Source: Liolophura sinensis
Lineage: Eukaryota; Mollusca; Polyplacophora; Chitonida; Chitonidae
Assembly: GCF_032854445.1 (NCBI RefSeq)
Contig: NC_088296.1
Span: 15,553,485 to 15,617,484, forward strand
DNA: 64,000 bases
Direction of reading: 5' to 3'
The notes below the pieces were generated by a model. It was not told where the DNA came from. It did not search any database and saw only the letters and a list, made by a program, of their open reading frames with translations. Below, in pieces: positions 48,201-63,200 of this stretch. Position 1 is the stretch's first letter; each line of letters begins with the position of its first letter. The translations under genes were made by a program, and so were the position numbers.

Positions 48201-51200
48201 GTTACAGTTATGGGCTTTAATACTGTTTTTATTGAAAGTTTGTCTGTTGTGATAATGTGAAGTTTGAAGGTACATGTACATGTACATCTATCTGCCTTGA
48301 TTAAAAATTGTATGGCAAATTGAATTGACTTTGATCCCCGATAAATTCACCATCCTTACTATGCCCACCGCACCCCTCCCCCCAACTCCCCTCATCCTCT
48401 GTGTATGGTTTGCTGAGTGTTCATTTGAGTAGGAATGAATCGCATTACAGAATTTTAAGAGCCCAAAACAGTGATAAACACATGTATATGTACATATTAT
48501 GGTTCTGACTGACTAGTTTTAGTCACAAGCATGTCATGGGATAGAGAATTTATTGAAAACGGTAGCTGGGTTATTGGCAGGCTCTCTGTAATTGTTAAGC
48601 AATGACTTTTTGATGTACCTCCTGTAGGCCAAGGTGCAAGTCTTGAGCAGAGCCGCAGACATCTATAGGTAGATATCAGTGTCATCAGAAATTACCTTCC
48701 TGCCCTTTTCCCCTGAGGCGCGGAACTGGTCAGTTGGTGCCGGTAATCACAAGTCACATGACTCCCTGGCGGTAAATCAGCGACACGGGAGCATGTATTA
48801 TAAATGAACTCATATTGATTTTCTGTTGTGCGCGTCTACCTGACCAGCTGATTAATTTGCTGAGGTGATCACAGACGAGTCGTGCTGCCATTGTGCAGAT
48901 GTCATGGCGTGCGTTTGTCGCCAACCTGGCGAAGCAGCGTGAATATTGCATTAGCTTTACCTAAGAAAGCGAGACGCCCTTGCCCAAGGGAGATAATCCA
49001 GACGAGCTGTGGAGGCCCATTGTCGAGACATGATTGTTGAATGTTAGATGTTTAATTAATGGACATCCTTTGTTTCTTTGATACTGATGGTTTTGTTACT
49101 TACTTTCTGCTCTGCTGGGTCACCTTGAGTGACCTTGAGCAACTGTGTACCTCAGACAAAAGATGATAGTTTGTGCATGTAATAAACTCTCTCCTGATTG
49201 GCTAGTAGGTTTACTGGCACAGCTTGTATGCTCTTTTTTGATTGGTTCACTACTGTACTACAACTGTGAGACATCAAAGGACATTTTCTGATTGGCATCA
49301 ATTTGAAGCCTAAATGAGGATAGTTTCTGAACGATTGGCTACAAGTTTATAACTTGGAAGCATGGCGAAGACAGTGTCTAACATAATTGGCTGGAATTTG
49401 GAAAAGTGTCTGGAACAGTGTGTACAATTCACTTCGCAGTGCATACAAAGATGTATGGATGTAGATGTAGTGCATTGACCTTAAAAAATAAAGAAAATTG
49501 AGTATGTGCTTTCATACAGGTAGAGCCTTGTAAAACATAGATTTTGTTAATTTACTTTGAGTGCTGATTGTGTAGATTTACATTTAGGTGCCGTTTTGAG
49601 ACAGTGTGATCACAAAGGGCCATGTACCAGTGACTGGTTGGGCAGGGGCCGGCCCTTCAGTGCTGATTTTGTACATTTAGGTGCAGTTTTGAGACAGTGT
49701 GATCACAAAGGGCCATGTAGCAGTGACTGGTTGGGGCCCAGCACTAGTAACTCATAAGGCAGGAGGCAGGCTAAGCGCCTGTTGTCTGGCTCTGCATGTA
49801 AACAGGCCACTCTGCCAGCAGATAAGAGAGTGAGTATAAGACTGCTGGAGCCAGGAGCTCTCCAGTGGGGTATCAACACAGGCAGTCTGCACGCCCAAAC
49901 ACCGCTGGCAATAAGGTAAACGCAGGCTGCACTTGTCAGGGGCAAACACAGGGCCAAATTCAGATACCGTTTTATACTGGTACCTACATTATGTGAAATT
50001 AAAGAAACACCCATTACCAAATTCTACTTGGTTTAATGGCATGACCTGGTTTAGTGTGAGCTGAGAGGTGAGAAAAACTTTCAGCATCAGCTAATCTGTT
50101 TTGTTGTAAGATACGACATTTGTACAAGTTATACTGTACACTGTTTATAAAGACGTTTGTCCCAACGCGAGGTTTTTTTGTTTTTTAACTAGATGCCCAT
50201 TGCATGTAGCTGTTATTACAGATAGAATTGTGAACACGTGTTTGAATATCTGTACCTAATAATCTTCGTGAGACAGTCACAGACCACTTGGTGGCAGAGT
50301 GCTCTAAAGTGCTATGCTCAAGACCACTGCCCTATGACCAGAGGGATCACATATTGGAGCTGATCTTTCACTGTATGGGTGTTGGTTGTTGGTTGTATGT
50401 TAAGAGGAGGTATTAAAGCTTCATGGGGGTGCTGGGTGAGTTGAGGGGTTGGTGAAGAGATAGGCAAGGCTGTTAGCAGCCCTCTTTTACCTCCCTTTAT
50501 TGTATCCACCCATATGGGTACAGAGTTGGTATACAGTACACAGTATACCCCCTCTCCCCTTCCCCTTCCCTCCCTCCCTAGGCTGTAAAGCAGGGAGTTA
50601 GGCTTAGAGAAATGACAAATCTCTACCCAGACTGGCCTTGTCATGTCCAATCAGGCTCTGAGCCCCCTGACACTAACACAGCTCTGCCCCACACTCCCTT
50701 AAGATCCCCTCCTCTCATCCTACCATAGATACCCTGAGAATAATCACTGGTGCTTTATACTGTATATACATATTGTGTACTTCAGAACTGTTCTGTACCT
50801 TGCCATCTGATGGACCCTCAGTCTTTTATACCCCACCCCCGACCCCCACGCCACCTATGTGATGTGTTGGCAGATCAATCATACATTTTCATTGTGTTAA
50901 CTGGGCTGTCCGTTCGTCGCCTTGACTTGTACGAAAAAGTGGCTAAGCCATAGAAGCCATTTTTAATACACAAATTGGAAACTGAATTTTGATTGGTCAG
51001 TCATGCTGTGTGTTTTGTCCTATATATTAGGGGAAAATCCTGTACAGAGTAGAGAAGGGTATTTAAGACTTGAGTATTGTGCCAATAAAAGTTTAGATTG
51101 ATTCATTTATTCATTTGATTGGTGTTTTACGCCGTGCTCAAGAATATTTCACTTATACGACAGCAGCCAGCGTTATGGTGGGAGGAAACCGAGCAGAGCC

Positions 51201-54200
51201 CGGGGGAAACCCATGACCCATCACCCAAGATGGTGATGTAATATATTTTATTAAGCAAAACAATAAATTTCCATGTGTACCCAGTGCATATGTCGTGAAC
51301 AATTTTTAATGCTGTGGCACTCTGCCATCAGTTGAAAAGGAGGTGAAAATTTGCATAGTAGTCATGGGAAAACTAACAATCTGTGAATAAAACTTAAACC
51401 TAGGGCATTAAACCTGTAAATCATTTGTTCTGGGGTTTACATAGTAGATTGTATGTTTGTATCTAGGTTTTGAAACTGTATAGGCATTATTGTTAAAGTT
51501 CTACATCTTTTGGTTAGGGTTAAAAGCTTGCTGACCATCATGGTACAGTGGGAAAATTCTTGTGTGTGACTTTGAACAGCTATCAGATGAATAAGTGGAA
51601 GAAGGTTGTTTTCATGGCACTGTGTTGTATTGGGTCAGATCTCATATGCTCTACATACATGTAGGATAGGGCTGGTGTGTAGGCAGAACTTGTCCTGTTA
51701 GATTGACAACTAACATTAGCAAGAAAACATCCAGCGTTTTTTTTTTAGGGGGTGGGGGGGGAAACAAGCTGGAATTTCCTGCAGTTGCCAATGGAAACAA
51801 GCTGCAAAGTTATGAGTTTTGTCTTATCGGCTTTTAAGGGGGCCCCATAAATAAAACCTTAGCCCCAGTGAGACAAGCCTTCCTAAATCTTGCCTGCAAG
51901 CCAGAGGTCAAAGGGAAGAGACCCTTCCTTTATTCTCAAAGGTCAAGGTTGAATAGGTGATTCTGATGAAGTTCAAGGTCATTGGGGGGGGGGGGGAGGG
52001 GGGCAGAGGCTATTTCCACATCTTGTGCTTGATGGAAAGTGAGATAGAAAGTGTGAAGCTTTGGGTGAGATGTTGTTATTACAGAGATTGTAAGTTTTGG
52101 GATGAGATGTTGTTATTACAGAGATTGTAAGTTTTGGGTCAGATGTTATTATAACAGAGGTGGTAAGTTTTAAGAAAAAAAAAACAGAACATCAGTCGAG
52201 TTTACAATTAATGAGTTAAAACAAGCACTAAGAATTATGTGTGTAGGACAATATAAAGGCACATAAATGATGAGATACTGACAAAGCATGTAACCTGTAC
52301 GCAAAAATGTCACTAAAACTTGGTACATGGGAAATTTAACCTTGGTGACTCTGGAGAAAGTTAAAAGATAATTGATTCTGTTGAAGACAACATTGAAAAC
52401 ATTCCGATTTGAACATATCGTGTGTTTGGCTACATTCATTCTATTGGCAGTAACAGGAATTTATTACCATGTCTCATCATAGTTTGTATTATTTTTACGG
52501 ATTTCTTACTTTCTTTCGCATTATCCATGGATCTGCTGAGGGCTGTCCTTGAGTGGTCCTTGGGTGTCATTAGGCGGTCAACAACATTTCGTCAAGACAA
52601 CTTGTTTTCTGACTATTTCATGCACAATCTGTGTTACATGTGGGGAAAGTTCATTAGTAAATTGCCAAAAGTTGGTGGTTTAATTACCGTTGGTGCTTAG
52701 TTCCCTCTTTCCACTTAACTGACGGCCAGTGATAACTTCTTAGGTAGGGTGTTCAATCACAGTCAAGGAAATACCCTACTCCAGCAGCTCAAGGCAGGAT
52801 CCTACATAATGGTGCTTTACATACCACTTACATGTATTTACAGCTTTTACATACCACTTACATGTATTTACAGCTTTTACATACCACTTACATGTATTTA
52901 CAGCTTTTACATACCACTTAACATGTATTTACAGCTTTTACATACCACTAGAGAAATGTTTAAACATTATGAAATGATTAGTCGGTAATGAGAATAATTA
53001 AGGAGATAATAACTAGGGAAATTTTAAAACCACTGTTTTAAAAATTGTCTAAAATTTCTAAATGAAGTAGATTTTAAAAAATGCAAACAGGATTTTAATT
53101 TAAACCAGATACACATAGATGCTCTCTTCCCATTGGATATATTTGTAATGGGCTAACTTGCACCATCTTGTTCATTTGTTAAAATACAAAATCCAAGGAA
53201 AATGAAGAAGATGAACAATGCGTCTTGGTCAGATGTATCTCATGCCATGACTATAAAGTTATTGGACAAGTTTTATGCAAACGAGAGAAGATTTTGTAAA
53301 ATGGCTCAGATGCTGGCCTTGAGCTGCTGGAGTAAAAATGACGATAAATTTTGTCCCTAACTAACTTGCCCATTTTCGTGGGAAGGTCTGTCAGCAACCT
53401 GCGGGTGGTCGTAGGCTTTCTCCCCGGGCTCTGCCATAATGCTGGTGGCTGTCGTTTTAGTGAAATATTCTTGAGTACGGCGTAAAACAACAATAAAAAC
53501 AAATATAAAAAACTTGCCCATTTTTAAGGACTTTGAGAGTTCTGTTGAATTTAGAAAGGTGTCTTGAGGGTTGCTTGGAACATGGAATGATGTTGTGCTG
53601 AAAAATTATACATGCAAGTTTCAGCAACAGAAATAATATTTTGTAACATTTATTTGCCTTTAAAAGTGCACTATTGTGGATGAAAATTTAAGGCGAAAAA
53701 TATCTGGATTACCCTTTTTCTGCAGTACTTTGTGTGTGGTGAGTGCAGTTGATGGAACAGCCTGAAACTCTCATCTGTAGCTTATATAGAAATACAGGTC
53801 ATTGTTCTACCTACGGAAAGGTGAAATTAGTGGTAAAATTACTTTGATGAAGGGCCGAGTGTCTTTTAGTTAATTTGTGTTTTAGCTCGAGCTGAACTTA
53901 GCCTACTATAGAGGTATCTATAGCCCTGTTTAAGGTTAGTTAAGGTTACAGAGTCAGGTCTAGGTTTACATGAGGGTTTAGAGGCTTGGCATCAACAACC
54001 ACAGTGAGGTTACCATGGGGGGGGGGGGGTAGTGAATTTGAGATTGTAACTAGTGCTTAAGTCATAGTTTCGTGGCTGGCATACGTGTGTCTGTAGGGGA
54101 AAGTGTTTGTAACCAAAAATAAGGTCACTATCAGTATAAATTCATAGAGCTGAATTCAGCCATGTTAAAAATTACCAGTAAATGTTCAAAATGATGGATG

Positions 54201-57200
54201 CATGTCCTCGACGTACGGTTAAATTTTTTTTCTTTTAGGATTAAACAAATCTTAGAGCATAATTTCTAAAGATGGTAATTTTCTTTGAAATTTATATTGC
54301 ATCCACTTTGTACAAAATCATATCTTGTATGAGACTTTGAAGCATTTCTGAGTCTGAAGCAGAAGACCAATTTGCAGCCATGACCCATTTGCAGCAATGA
54401 CCCATTTGCAGCAATGACCCATTTGCAGCAATGATCCATTTGCAGCCAAGTACTGTAGAAAAAAGAATTGTACAAGAAGAGAAATATTGCTCCTGGATAA
54501 AGTGTAATGGACTAGAAAAATTACAATGACTCTCCACCAAAGAAGAAAAAAAAACCTTTGTCCTGTGAAAATATCAGTTGACCGGAGATTCGATTTCAGG
54601 AAAAACCTCCCAGGAGAACACGACTGAAAACCTACGATTAAGCATTTAAACAACCTCTTATAGACATTGCAATTTACGGAAGAATTCCTTCCATTAATAC
54701 AGACATATACACACTATACAAGTACAAGGGCTTGTATAGGTCAATGTATATGAAGGAGATAAGTAAGAAGAACAGCCTCCCTCCCCCCACCCCTCGGTAG
54801 CCTCACCAGGTATGTCATTTGCCCAGGTAGAACCAGTTTAAAAGTTTACCCATGTACTGTCATTGCTTCCTACTCCATCATCCTGCCTGTCCCTAACCTG
54901 ACTGGTGACTTGACTAAGTTTGTTGGGGTCTCAGCCAACCTCCACCATATTAAACCTGATCAACCTAGATTTGGCAAACCTTTTTAGACAGGTATTTATT
55001 TCTACCTGAGGTTATGTGTGCCCCGTGTAAGCTAGAGTCAGATAGTTAACCATGTGATTTGTTTGCCCCTGTCCTTGTTGGTACAAGTCAGTAGTTGGAC
55101 CTAGTTGTTTTAAAAAGTCAACCACTGGATATCCCACTTATACCCAAGCCGTTGTACATGGATAGCATGCATTAAACCCTCCACAAATTCAGCCCATTAA
55201 GTTTAACTTTTAAATGGTTTAATTTAATTTTAATTTACATTACCCTCTTTCCTCAACCTTTTCAGTAACGACTGATTGACCCGTGTCAGTATAATGACTT
55301 AGGTCGGGGGCAGCTTACTTGCCTTCGGTAAGTCGTCTCAGTAAAGCAGCATGAGATAAAAGGGTGGTAGAAATCCGTCCTGCAACAAGGAGGCACATTA
55401 CACATATATGCACTGTTAAGACTGCCTCGTCGTCATGTGACTGAAAACTTGCTAAGTACAACGTTAAGGCCCAAGCACTCATTCACTCACTCACTCACTC
55501 AACCTTTTCCCATGTAAAAGAGCAACTTTAAATGCAATTTTTGCACATTTTTAAATTGATTTTGGAGCCAAAACTACATTGGTTGGATCAACTAATTTGA
55601 GAGCCTCACAGAAAGTATAAGTTTATCGGTGAACACAGAATAATACCTTCAGAACATGCTTGACTTAACACCTTGCTAACATGTGAAAAGGTTGAAGAAT
55701 TACAGTATTTTGATGTCAGGTGTGCTGTTCAGGTAAGGGCACATAGGAACTTCCAAGGAGTTCTAGAATAGCCTGTCCAAGTAATGTGGCATACCTGCAG
55801 TATGGCAAAATATTCAGTACATGTAGATCTGAGGTTAAGGTTGCTGAGAATTTAGGGTATATGAGGTAGTCTGAATTTATCTTTTCAAGCTTGTATTATC
55901 CTGGGCATAGTTTTACAAAGATATCATACATGTACGATAATCGCACATATATGACAAAGGTACAGGAATTTGTGACGTAACGACAAATGTGCAATAAAAA
56001 AATGTTGTAGGCCACTTTATGAAACTGAACTTTGGTGTTTGTGAAATTATGTAGGCATTCACACAACCTAAAATTTTGCCGAAAATTTTTTTTTTTTCCT
56101 GTATCATCCTATATGTACTCCAAACAAACCTAAAAACATTTTTGTAATACCAATTTAACTCTGATTCGAGCAGAATGAGGAACTTCCTGCATCATGGGAA
56201 GATCTGCTAGCAACCTGTGGTGCTCGTGGGTTGTCCCCCCCCCCCCCCCAAGCTCTGCCCGAGTTCCTCCCTTCCATCATTTAACAAGGGTCCTTAGTGC
56301 AGGAAAACATCAATTTTTTGCAGGGTGTGTGGCAGCTAATCCGATTTTGTATTTGCTTAAGTAGTGTAGGCTGTTGCGATTTTGCATTTGCTTAAATAAT
56401 GTCAGCTTTTGCAATTTTGCATTTGCTTAAATAATGTCAGCTATTGCAATTTTGCATTTGCTTAAAGAATGTCAACTATTGTGATTTTGCATTGGCTTAA
56501 TGAATGTCTTGACACAGATGATATAACAGTAGGGGGAAGTGATTCTGCCTTTTGGAGGGAGAAATGTTATGTTAAGAGGACCCCTCCCCCTCCCTCCCTC
56601 CCCCAACAATTAATTTAGTCCTAATCTCCTGCAATAAAGTGATTTAAGGTGGTAATCCCTACCACCAAGTCTGACACCTAAGTACATACCACTTCTCAGT
56701 CCTAACTTCACAATGTTAATAACACTAGCAAACATTCTCATTGTTTACTGACTCTGACACCAGTATCTTACCCCAGGGGTAGCTTATTAAAAGTCGTAAA
56801 TCACTGTGCTGGGGGAGTGGTCTAAAATCTCACTCCAGACAAATCCTGGACTCCAGTGGGGCAGATATGTTGCACCCTATTCACTCAAATAAACCCAAGA
56901 CTGACCTCTACCCCCCACACCAAAAAATAACCCTCAAAAAATATGTAAGAAAAGATTTTTCACTGTGAAGTCTTAAAATGGTTTGTATCATGGGAGATAG
57001 CTAGATCTGTAGATGTGTTATCATAAAGCCCTAATTAAGTTTTGCTCCACTAAATCAGAATACATTGAAGATCTGAACAGAAATTTGGTATGTGGATTTT
57101 GTGTAAAATATAAAAGTCTTGGAGTTGGTATATTTTGTCTAAAACAAATGCCCCAATTAATAGCCAGTGTGCATGTGCCATTAAAGATTTACCAGCGTTG

Positions 57201-60200
57201 GTATTTTGAGCATGCATGGGCTTTCATGGCCAAAATTGGATGTGTAATTATGGGCTTTCATGGCCTAAATTGGATGTGTAATTGTGGACCTTCATGGCCA
57301 AAAATTGGACATGAATAAGGGCTTTTTTTAATGGCCAAAACTGAAATTGAAATGGATTTTCATGGTCAGTTTGAGTGAAAAAGGACTTTCATTGCCAAAG
57401 ATCATGTATTCTTTAGCAAGAGTCTCATCAAATCTTGAATGATAAGGGCAGGCTGGGAAGGGTTATGTGCAAAATTGCTCAGTGCTAGCCTTTTTCAGTG
57501 CTGTGGAGATTGAATGTTTTAACCCACATTTACCTGTAGCTGTCATTTGCCCATGAGGTGTCAGACCTGAATTTCAATTGAAAAAGATGAGGTAAAAGAT
57601 AAAAACCAAAACGCAAGAAAGAAAAAAATAATGGAGGTGAAAGGATTAAGGTAATCTGTTAATGTGCTTAATTAAGCAGATTGCATAAAAAAAAATTAAT
57701 AGAATTAGCAGCGAGAGAATGTGAAGGAAGAATCGCACTGGTTGAGCGAGCGTAAGGCTTAATGAGAGCTGACAAAACCCTTGATCTTAGGCAACCTCTT
57801 CAGAAATGGGTCAGGGCAGAAGTTAAAAAAAAAAAAAATTCAGATGTTTAAAAACTAGAGTGCAATTTTTCACAGCTTGCGTAAATTGTAGTCAGGCAGA
57901 AGAGAGGTTAATTTTCATTTCATTTCAATTGCTCTTTCATGCATCAATGTGTTACTTGCCTGTGTGTCAGGATTTCAGGTGGTAGGGCCGGGATGAAGTT
58001 GTATAGTTAGCTTAATTGAAAGCCTTGTTTTGCATAGAGTAAAAGAGCATGTGCCATTACTGTCTAAAGTGAACAAAATTCTAACCATTTAGAATGTGTC
58101 TCTCTCTTAGCTGCAAAAAGCTTGCATTCTTGCCTAACAATAAACGTTGCGAATTTTGAATTCAGTAGGTCTTAATCTCTTAAAGATGAATAAAATTATG
58201 AGGAAATGGAATGTTAACATGCTATTTGAATTTCATTCAAATTTACCATTTTATATTAAAGAATGTGAAAGCAATAATAGTGTAATATTATAAGTAAAAA
58301 TACAAAAGTACTATGATGTATATACATGTAGTTTTCGTCTCTGTATGCCACTGTACTAAACTTAAGATTTATTTATGTTTATTTCTGTGATTGTTGTTCA
58401 AGAATTTTTGACTTGTACAATGGCAGTCAGCTTTGGGAAATTGTGGTTCCTGGCCTAAACCACCAACCTCTGACAAGTTACTGACAAACTTTCTTATTAA
58501 TGTGAGACTTTATACCTTGATGATGGAAAATTTCAAATAATTAAATTAAATTAAATTCATGTGTTATTTTGTGTAGTATGCATGTAAGCAAATCCTAATT
58601 TTTCAACTTTTTTGCATCTGAAAGAGCAACTTTCAGAGCAGTTTATGCCCATTTTTTTTGTTTTTTTTTTGTTGGATTGGTTGGATTGGGCATTTTCAAG
58701 ACTTCACAAAAAGTATAATTTTATCAATCTGCACAGAATAATTCCTTCAGAATATGCTTGAATAAACACCTTGCAAATATGCGCAAAGGTTGAAGAATTA
58801 CAGTAGTGTCGATGTAAACCTCAAAGGTTGAAGAATTACAGTAGTGTCATATGCAAACCACAAAGTTTGAAGAACTACAGTAGTGTTGTATGCAAACCAC
58901 AAAGGTTGAAGAATTACAGTTGTGTCGTATGCAAACCACAAAGGTTGAAGAATTACAGTAGTGTCATATGCAAACCACAAAGTTTGAAGAACTACAGTAG
59001 TGTTGTATGCAAACCACAAAGGTTGAAGAATTACAGTTGTGTCGTATGCAAACCACAAAGGTTGAAGAATTACACTAGTGTTGTATGCAAACTGCAGAGT
59101 TTGAAGAATTACACTAGTGTTGTATGCAAACTGCAGAGTTTGAAGAATTACACTAGTGTTGTATGCAAACTGCAAAGGTTGAAGAATTACACTAGTGTTG
59201 TATGCAAACTGCAGAGTTTGAAGAATTACACTAGTGTTGTATGCAAACTGCAGAGTTTGAAGAATTACAGTAGTGTCGTATGCAAACTGCAAAGGTTGAA
59301 GAATTACACTAGTGTTGTATGCAAACCACAAAGTTTGAAGAATTACAGTAGTGTTGTATGCTAACTGCAAAGGTTGAAGAACTGTCAAATTTTCTCCTGC
59401 CATGAACACAACAGAACACGAATGTGAGGTAAGACCCAGCTGAGTGGTGTAGGCTGCAGTTTAGCGTGTTCACTGCAGTTTTCTGTCCTCTGTGTTGTTG
59501 TGGCGTGTTTGTGTTTACCTCCTGGATGACAGGCCAACGTAACAGCCTCGCGTAAACTGTTATGCAAACGTAAAGTCGCAGATGGCAAGAAAACTGTGTC
59601 AGATTGTGACCTTCTTTCTCAAGAAAAAAACACATTTGTAGTCTCCATGCACACGGATATCCCTTGTCGGCAGTTATGGATGCTGTATGGCTCCAAACAT
59701 ATTGAACTCTTTTGTGGCACTATATAACAACAGCTACGATCAATCAATCAGTCAATTAGTAAGTCTAAAGATATTATTTTCTGCTCCAGTATTTTTATTG
59801 AGAACCTATTTTCTTCACAAAGGATATAATCACAGAGGTGATGTTGTGTACTGACTTTTTCCAAATATCTGTAAAGCTTTTCTTGAACAAAAGTAAATAT
59901 TCACTGAAGTCTTACATACTCTAATTCCTCAACCTTTTCACATATGAAAGAGCAATTTTCAGTGCAATTTATGCATGTTTTTAATTTGATTTTGGAGACA
60001 AGACTACATTAGTTGGATTGACCAATTTCAGAGCTTCACAAGAAGTACAATTTTATCATTCATCACAGAATAATGACTTCAGAATATGCTTGAATAAACA
60101 TGATGCTAACATGCGAAAAGGTTGAAGAATTAATTCTGCAGTACAAGAAGGTATTTTATATGCAGCATTACTTAGCACACCTTCGAGATGTGAAACAAAC

Positions 60201-63200
60201 AGGACTGTAAGTGTTACTATAACTTCAAAAAACATGCATGCAACTCTGAAGTTCTTCTGAAAATAGAATTATTGCATAACCGAAATTGCAATGGATATTT
60301 CCCTTTTACATGCATACACAGAACAGTTGGCAAATTTTTTAATGAGAGAGAGAGAGAAATGCATCACAAGAATTTTATCTAGGTTTACCTCCTCAGCTGC
60401 TGACTTGGGATAAGTACATGTATTAGCAAATGTTAGTACACATGAAATCCACAAGGGTGACTCTGGAAAAGATTTCTTGTGATTCAGTGTTGAGCTTGGC
60501 CCACTTGAACCCTGATCTTTAACCTTTGCCACTCAGATCACCATTAAACACCATGGAAATCCTTGCCTTGTGAAAAAAATGTTTTACTCAGTTGTTTATT
60601 TCATTGCAGACTCCAGGGCCAGACTGTTAGTATTAGCTTTCATAAACCTGATGTCAGCATTTACTTGTCAATAGCAGAAACTATAAATCTGTTAGCGCTT
60701 TGACTGACATCACTGGCAAAAGGGGGGTCCACTTTAAAGTACACCCTCAGCACAGTGGTGTTATCCTAATTTTTTAGCCTGATAAAAAAAGATTGAAATC
60801 ATTTGATATAGGAAATCCGTTGCAGGGTTTATGCTTTTTTGGGAATTCCCGAGGTTGAGCACTTTGCATACTGCACATGTGTGAAACGGTAGAGTGGAAA
60901 TTTGTTCAAATAAAATCTATATATTGAAAAATATTTAGGATGGATTCCCTGTAACTCTTCAACATTTTGACATGTTTGTAAGGTGCTTATTCAAGCAGAT
61001 TTTCAAGGCTTTATTCTGCAAAGACTAATGAAATCACACGTTTTTTGAAGCCCTGAAAGTCAAATTGAAAATGTGCATGAATTTCAATCAAAATTACTCT
61101 TTCGTACGCGAAAGGTTGAGGAATTGGGGGTACTAGTGTGTATGCTTGGCTTTTATCGCTCCATTACGTCTGGTTTGACTTCAAAACTCAGTCCTGCTGG
61201 ATTTGACCCCCAACCCATGACCCTGGTTTAGATGTAGACCTCATCAAGCTGAATTGGGTCAAGTTGAAGCCTTTCTCATTTCATCTGAAAAAGTGTTGAT
61301 TGATTAATCCATTGATTTATTTTAAAATTTATTTTATTTTATTGATTTAAACATCTGTGGTGTATATGTACAAGTTAGCATACCAGCTTGAAACCAGTCA
61401 CTTCTGACTTGGTCTTTAATGAAAAGATTTGCACTTCTGACTTGGTCTTTAATGAAAAGAAAGGTAATAGTGCCTTTCATTGTGACATTAATGCAAATTT
61501 AGAGTCTCATTCGTTAAAAATAAATTAGAAATAATTCTGTCTCATGTACACTGATTTGCAGTTAATTCTTAACTTCAGATTGTGTTTTCAATTCATCAGC
61601 ATTTAGATGAATTTGCAATTAGTTGTGGTTATGTTGGTGTGCCTTGGCTAATACCAGTATGACATACAGAATTGCTGTTGTAGAAATTCCAACATTTACA
61701 CCTGTAGGTAATTTATACTTGGGAGTTAATGAGAAATGTCAGTCGTTGTTGGCAAAATTTTGAGATTCAGATTGGAAACAGTTGAAACTTTTTTGAAGAT
61801 GTAGAGGTAAAATGTGGGAATTTCTTTCATTTACTTATTTGTTCATGCCATTAAGATTCTTCACATTTTCTGCTTTTTCTTTTAAATGATATCATCGGCA
61901 GACCCACAATGTTAAGGTGTGAGAATTTGCACCAGAAATTTAGAAGATTTATACTACTTCAGTGACACAATTCCAGTGGGTGAATGAAAGAGCCAATTGA
62001 TGTTGTGTAGGGGACTGGGGGCTGCGATGACGTGAGGAATCAAGCGGGATCCAGGCTACGTGTGAGCCACCATGCCATCAGTATTGTGTTCCTCTAAGGC
62101 ATGCCTTGTAGGAAGTATCCCCACATATAGTACTTCTTTTACAGTTCATTGACCCACGCACCTTACGACTGGACTTATCATAGTATGACGTAATTCGTGT
62201 GAACTTCCATTAAGCTACCGATCTTAGGAGAACTGTGTGGAGGTCAAAGCTTAGGGTTTTACTGGATCCACCCTTCTTATGCCGTATAGTGATATTTTAA
62301 TGTCACAGAAACTGGAGCCACTCTTGGTTGCTCATTGAAGAATGATGGCTCTGATTTAGTCCTATCCAATTGAACCAGAAAACTGCCTAAATTTTGAAGA
62401 CATTCTACTTTGTATATTGGTTATGTTAGCCTAAATTTTGTTGACTCCGTTGCATTTCTCCTAAAATTTAATATTTTTCAAATGACACATTTTGCCTTAT
62501 TTTCTCCACCTTATAGGGCCACTTAAGACATTTTTGTGTGAAATTCGATTAATTTTGTTTTTTCAGAAAAACTCAGTGTTGGCATCGATAGTATAACACA
62601 AGATCTTTATGTAATTCTGAAAGTGTATTTTCAATTTACATACCAAAACTTGAGGTAAAATACACCATCTACATTTGTATAACAAATGTTAATTCTAAAC
62701 TGCATAATGTAGTGTTTAAAACTGTGAAGCATGATGGATAGCTTTGTACATGTATTTTGTCAGGACAGTTGAGGCAGTCATGTCTTGTTTATCATCCCTA
62801 GATGTAAGTGTGTGTTTACAAAGAACATATTTTCATAACTAGGATTTAAGTTGAAGTTGAAATGTCCTTGACCTTTGCTGTACAGTGAATGCTGGAATGA
62901 AAATTTTCATGTTTTAACTCTGGATTTCTTTTGCTCTTGGTACATGCAAATATTATTTTTTTATGATATTCATGTAACCCTGCACAAAATGTCTTATATC
63001 TTTGATTGAATATGATTTTTAACAGGTATGTACATATATTAATCTAGATCAGTGTGTACATGAACATGAATTTGTTTAATGCTTTCTGAATAACTGCCAG
63101 AAAGTTTTAAAACTTGGAGTCTCTATAAGTGACTTAAAAAGACATACAGAATCTGCTGTTAAATTTCACCGGCCAAACAAGATAGATTGTGTAGAACTTA

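Noticed and set aside
58798-59409. Repetitive protein on either strand (203 and 178 residues)
   Set aside because: 39-bp satellite with both strands open; it originates in a MITE end.
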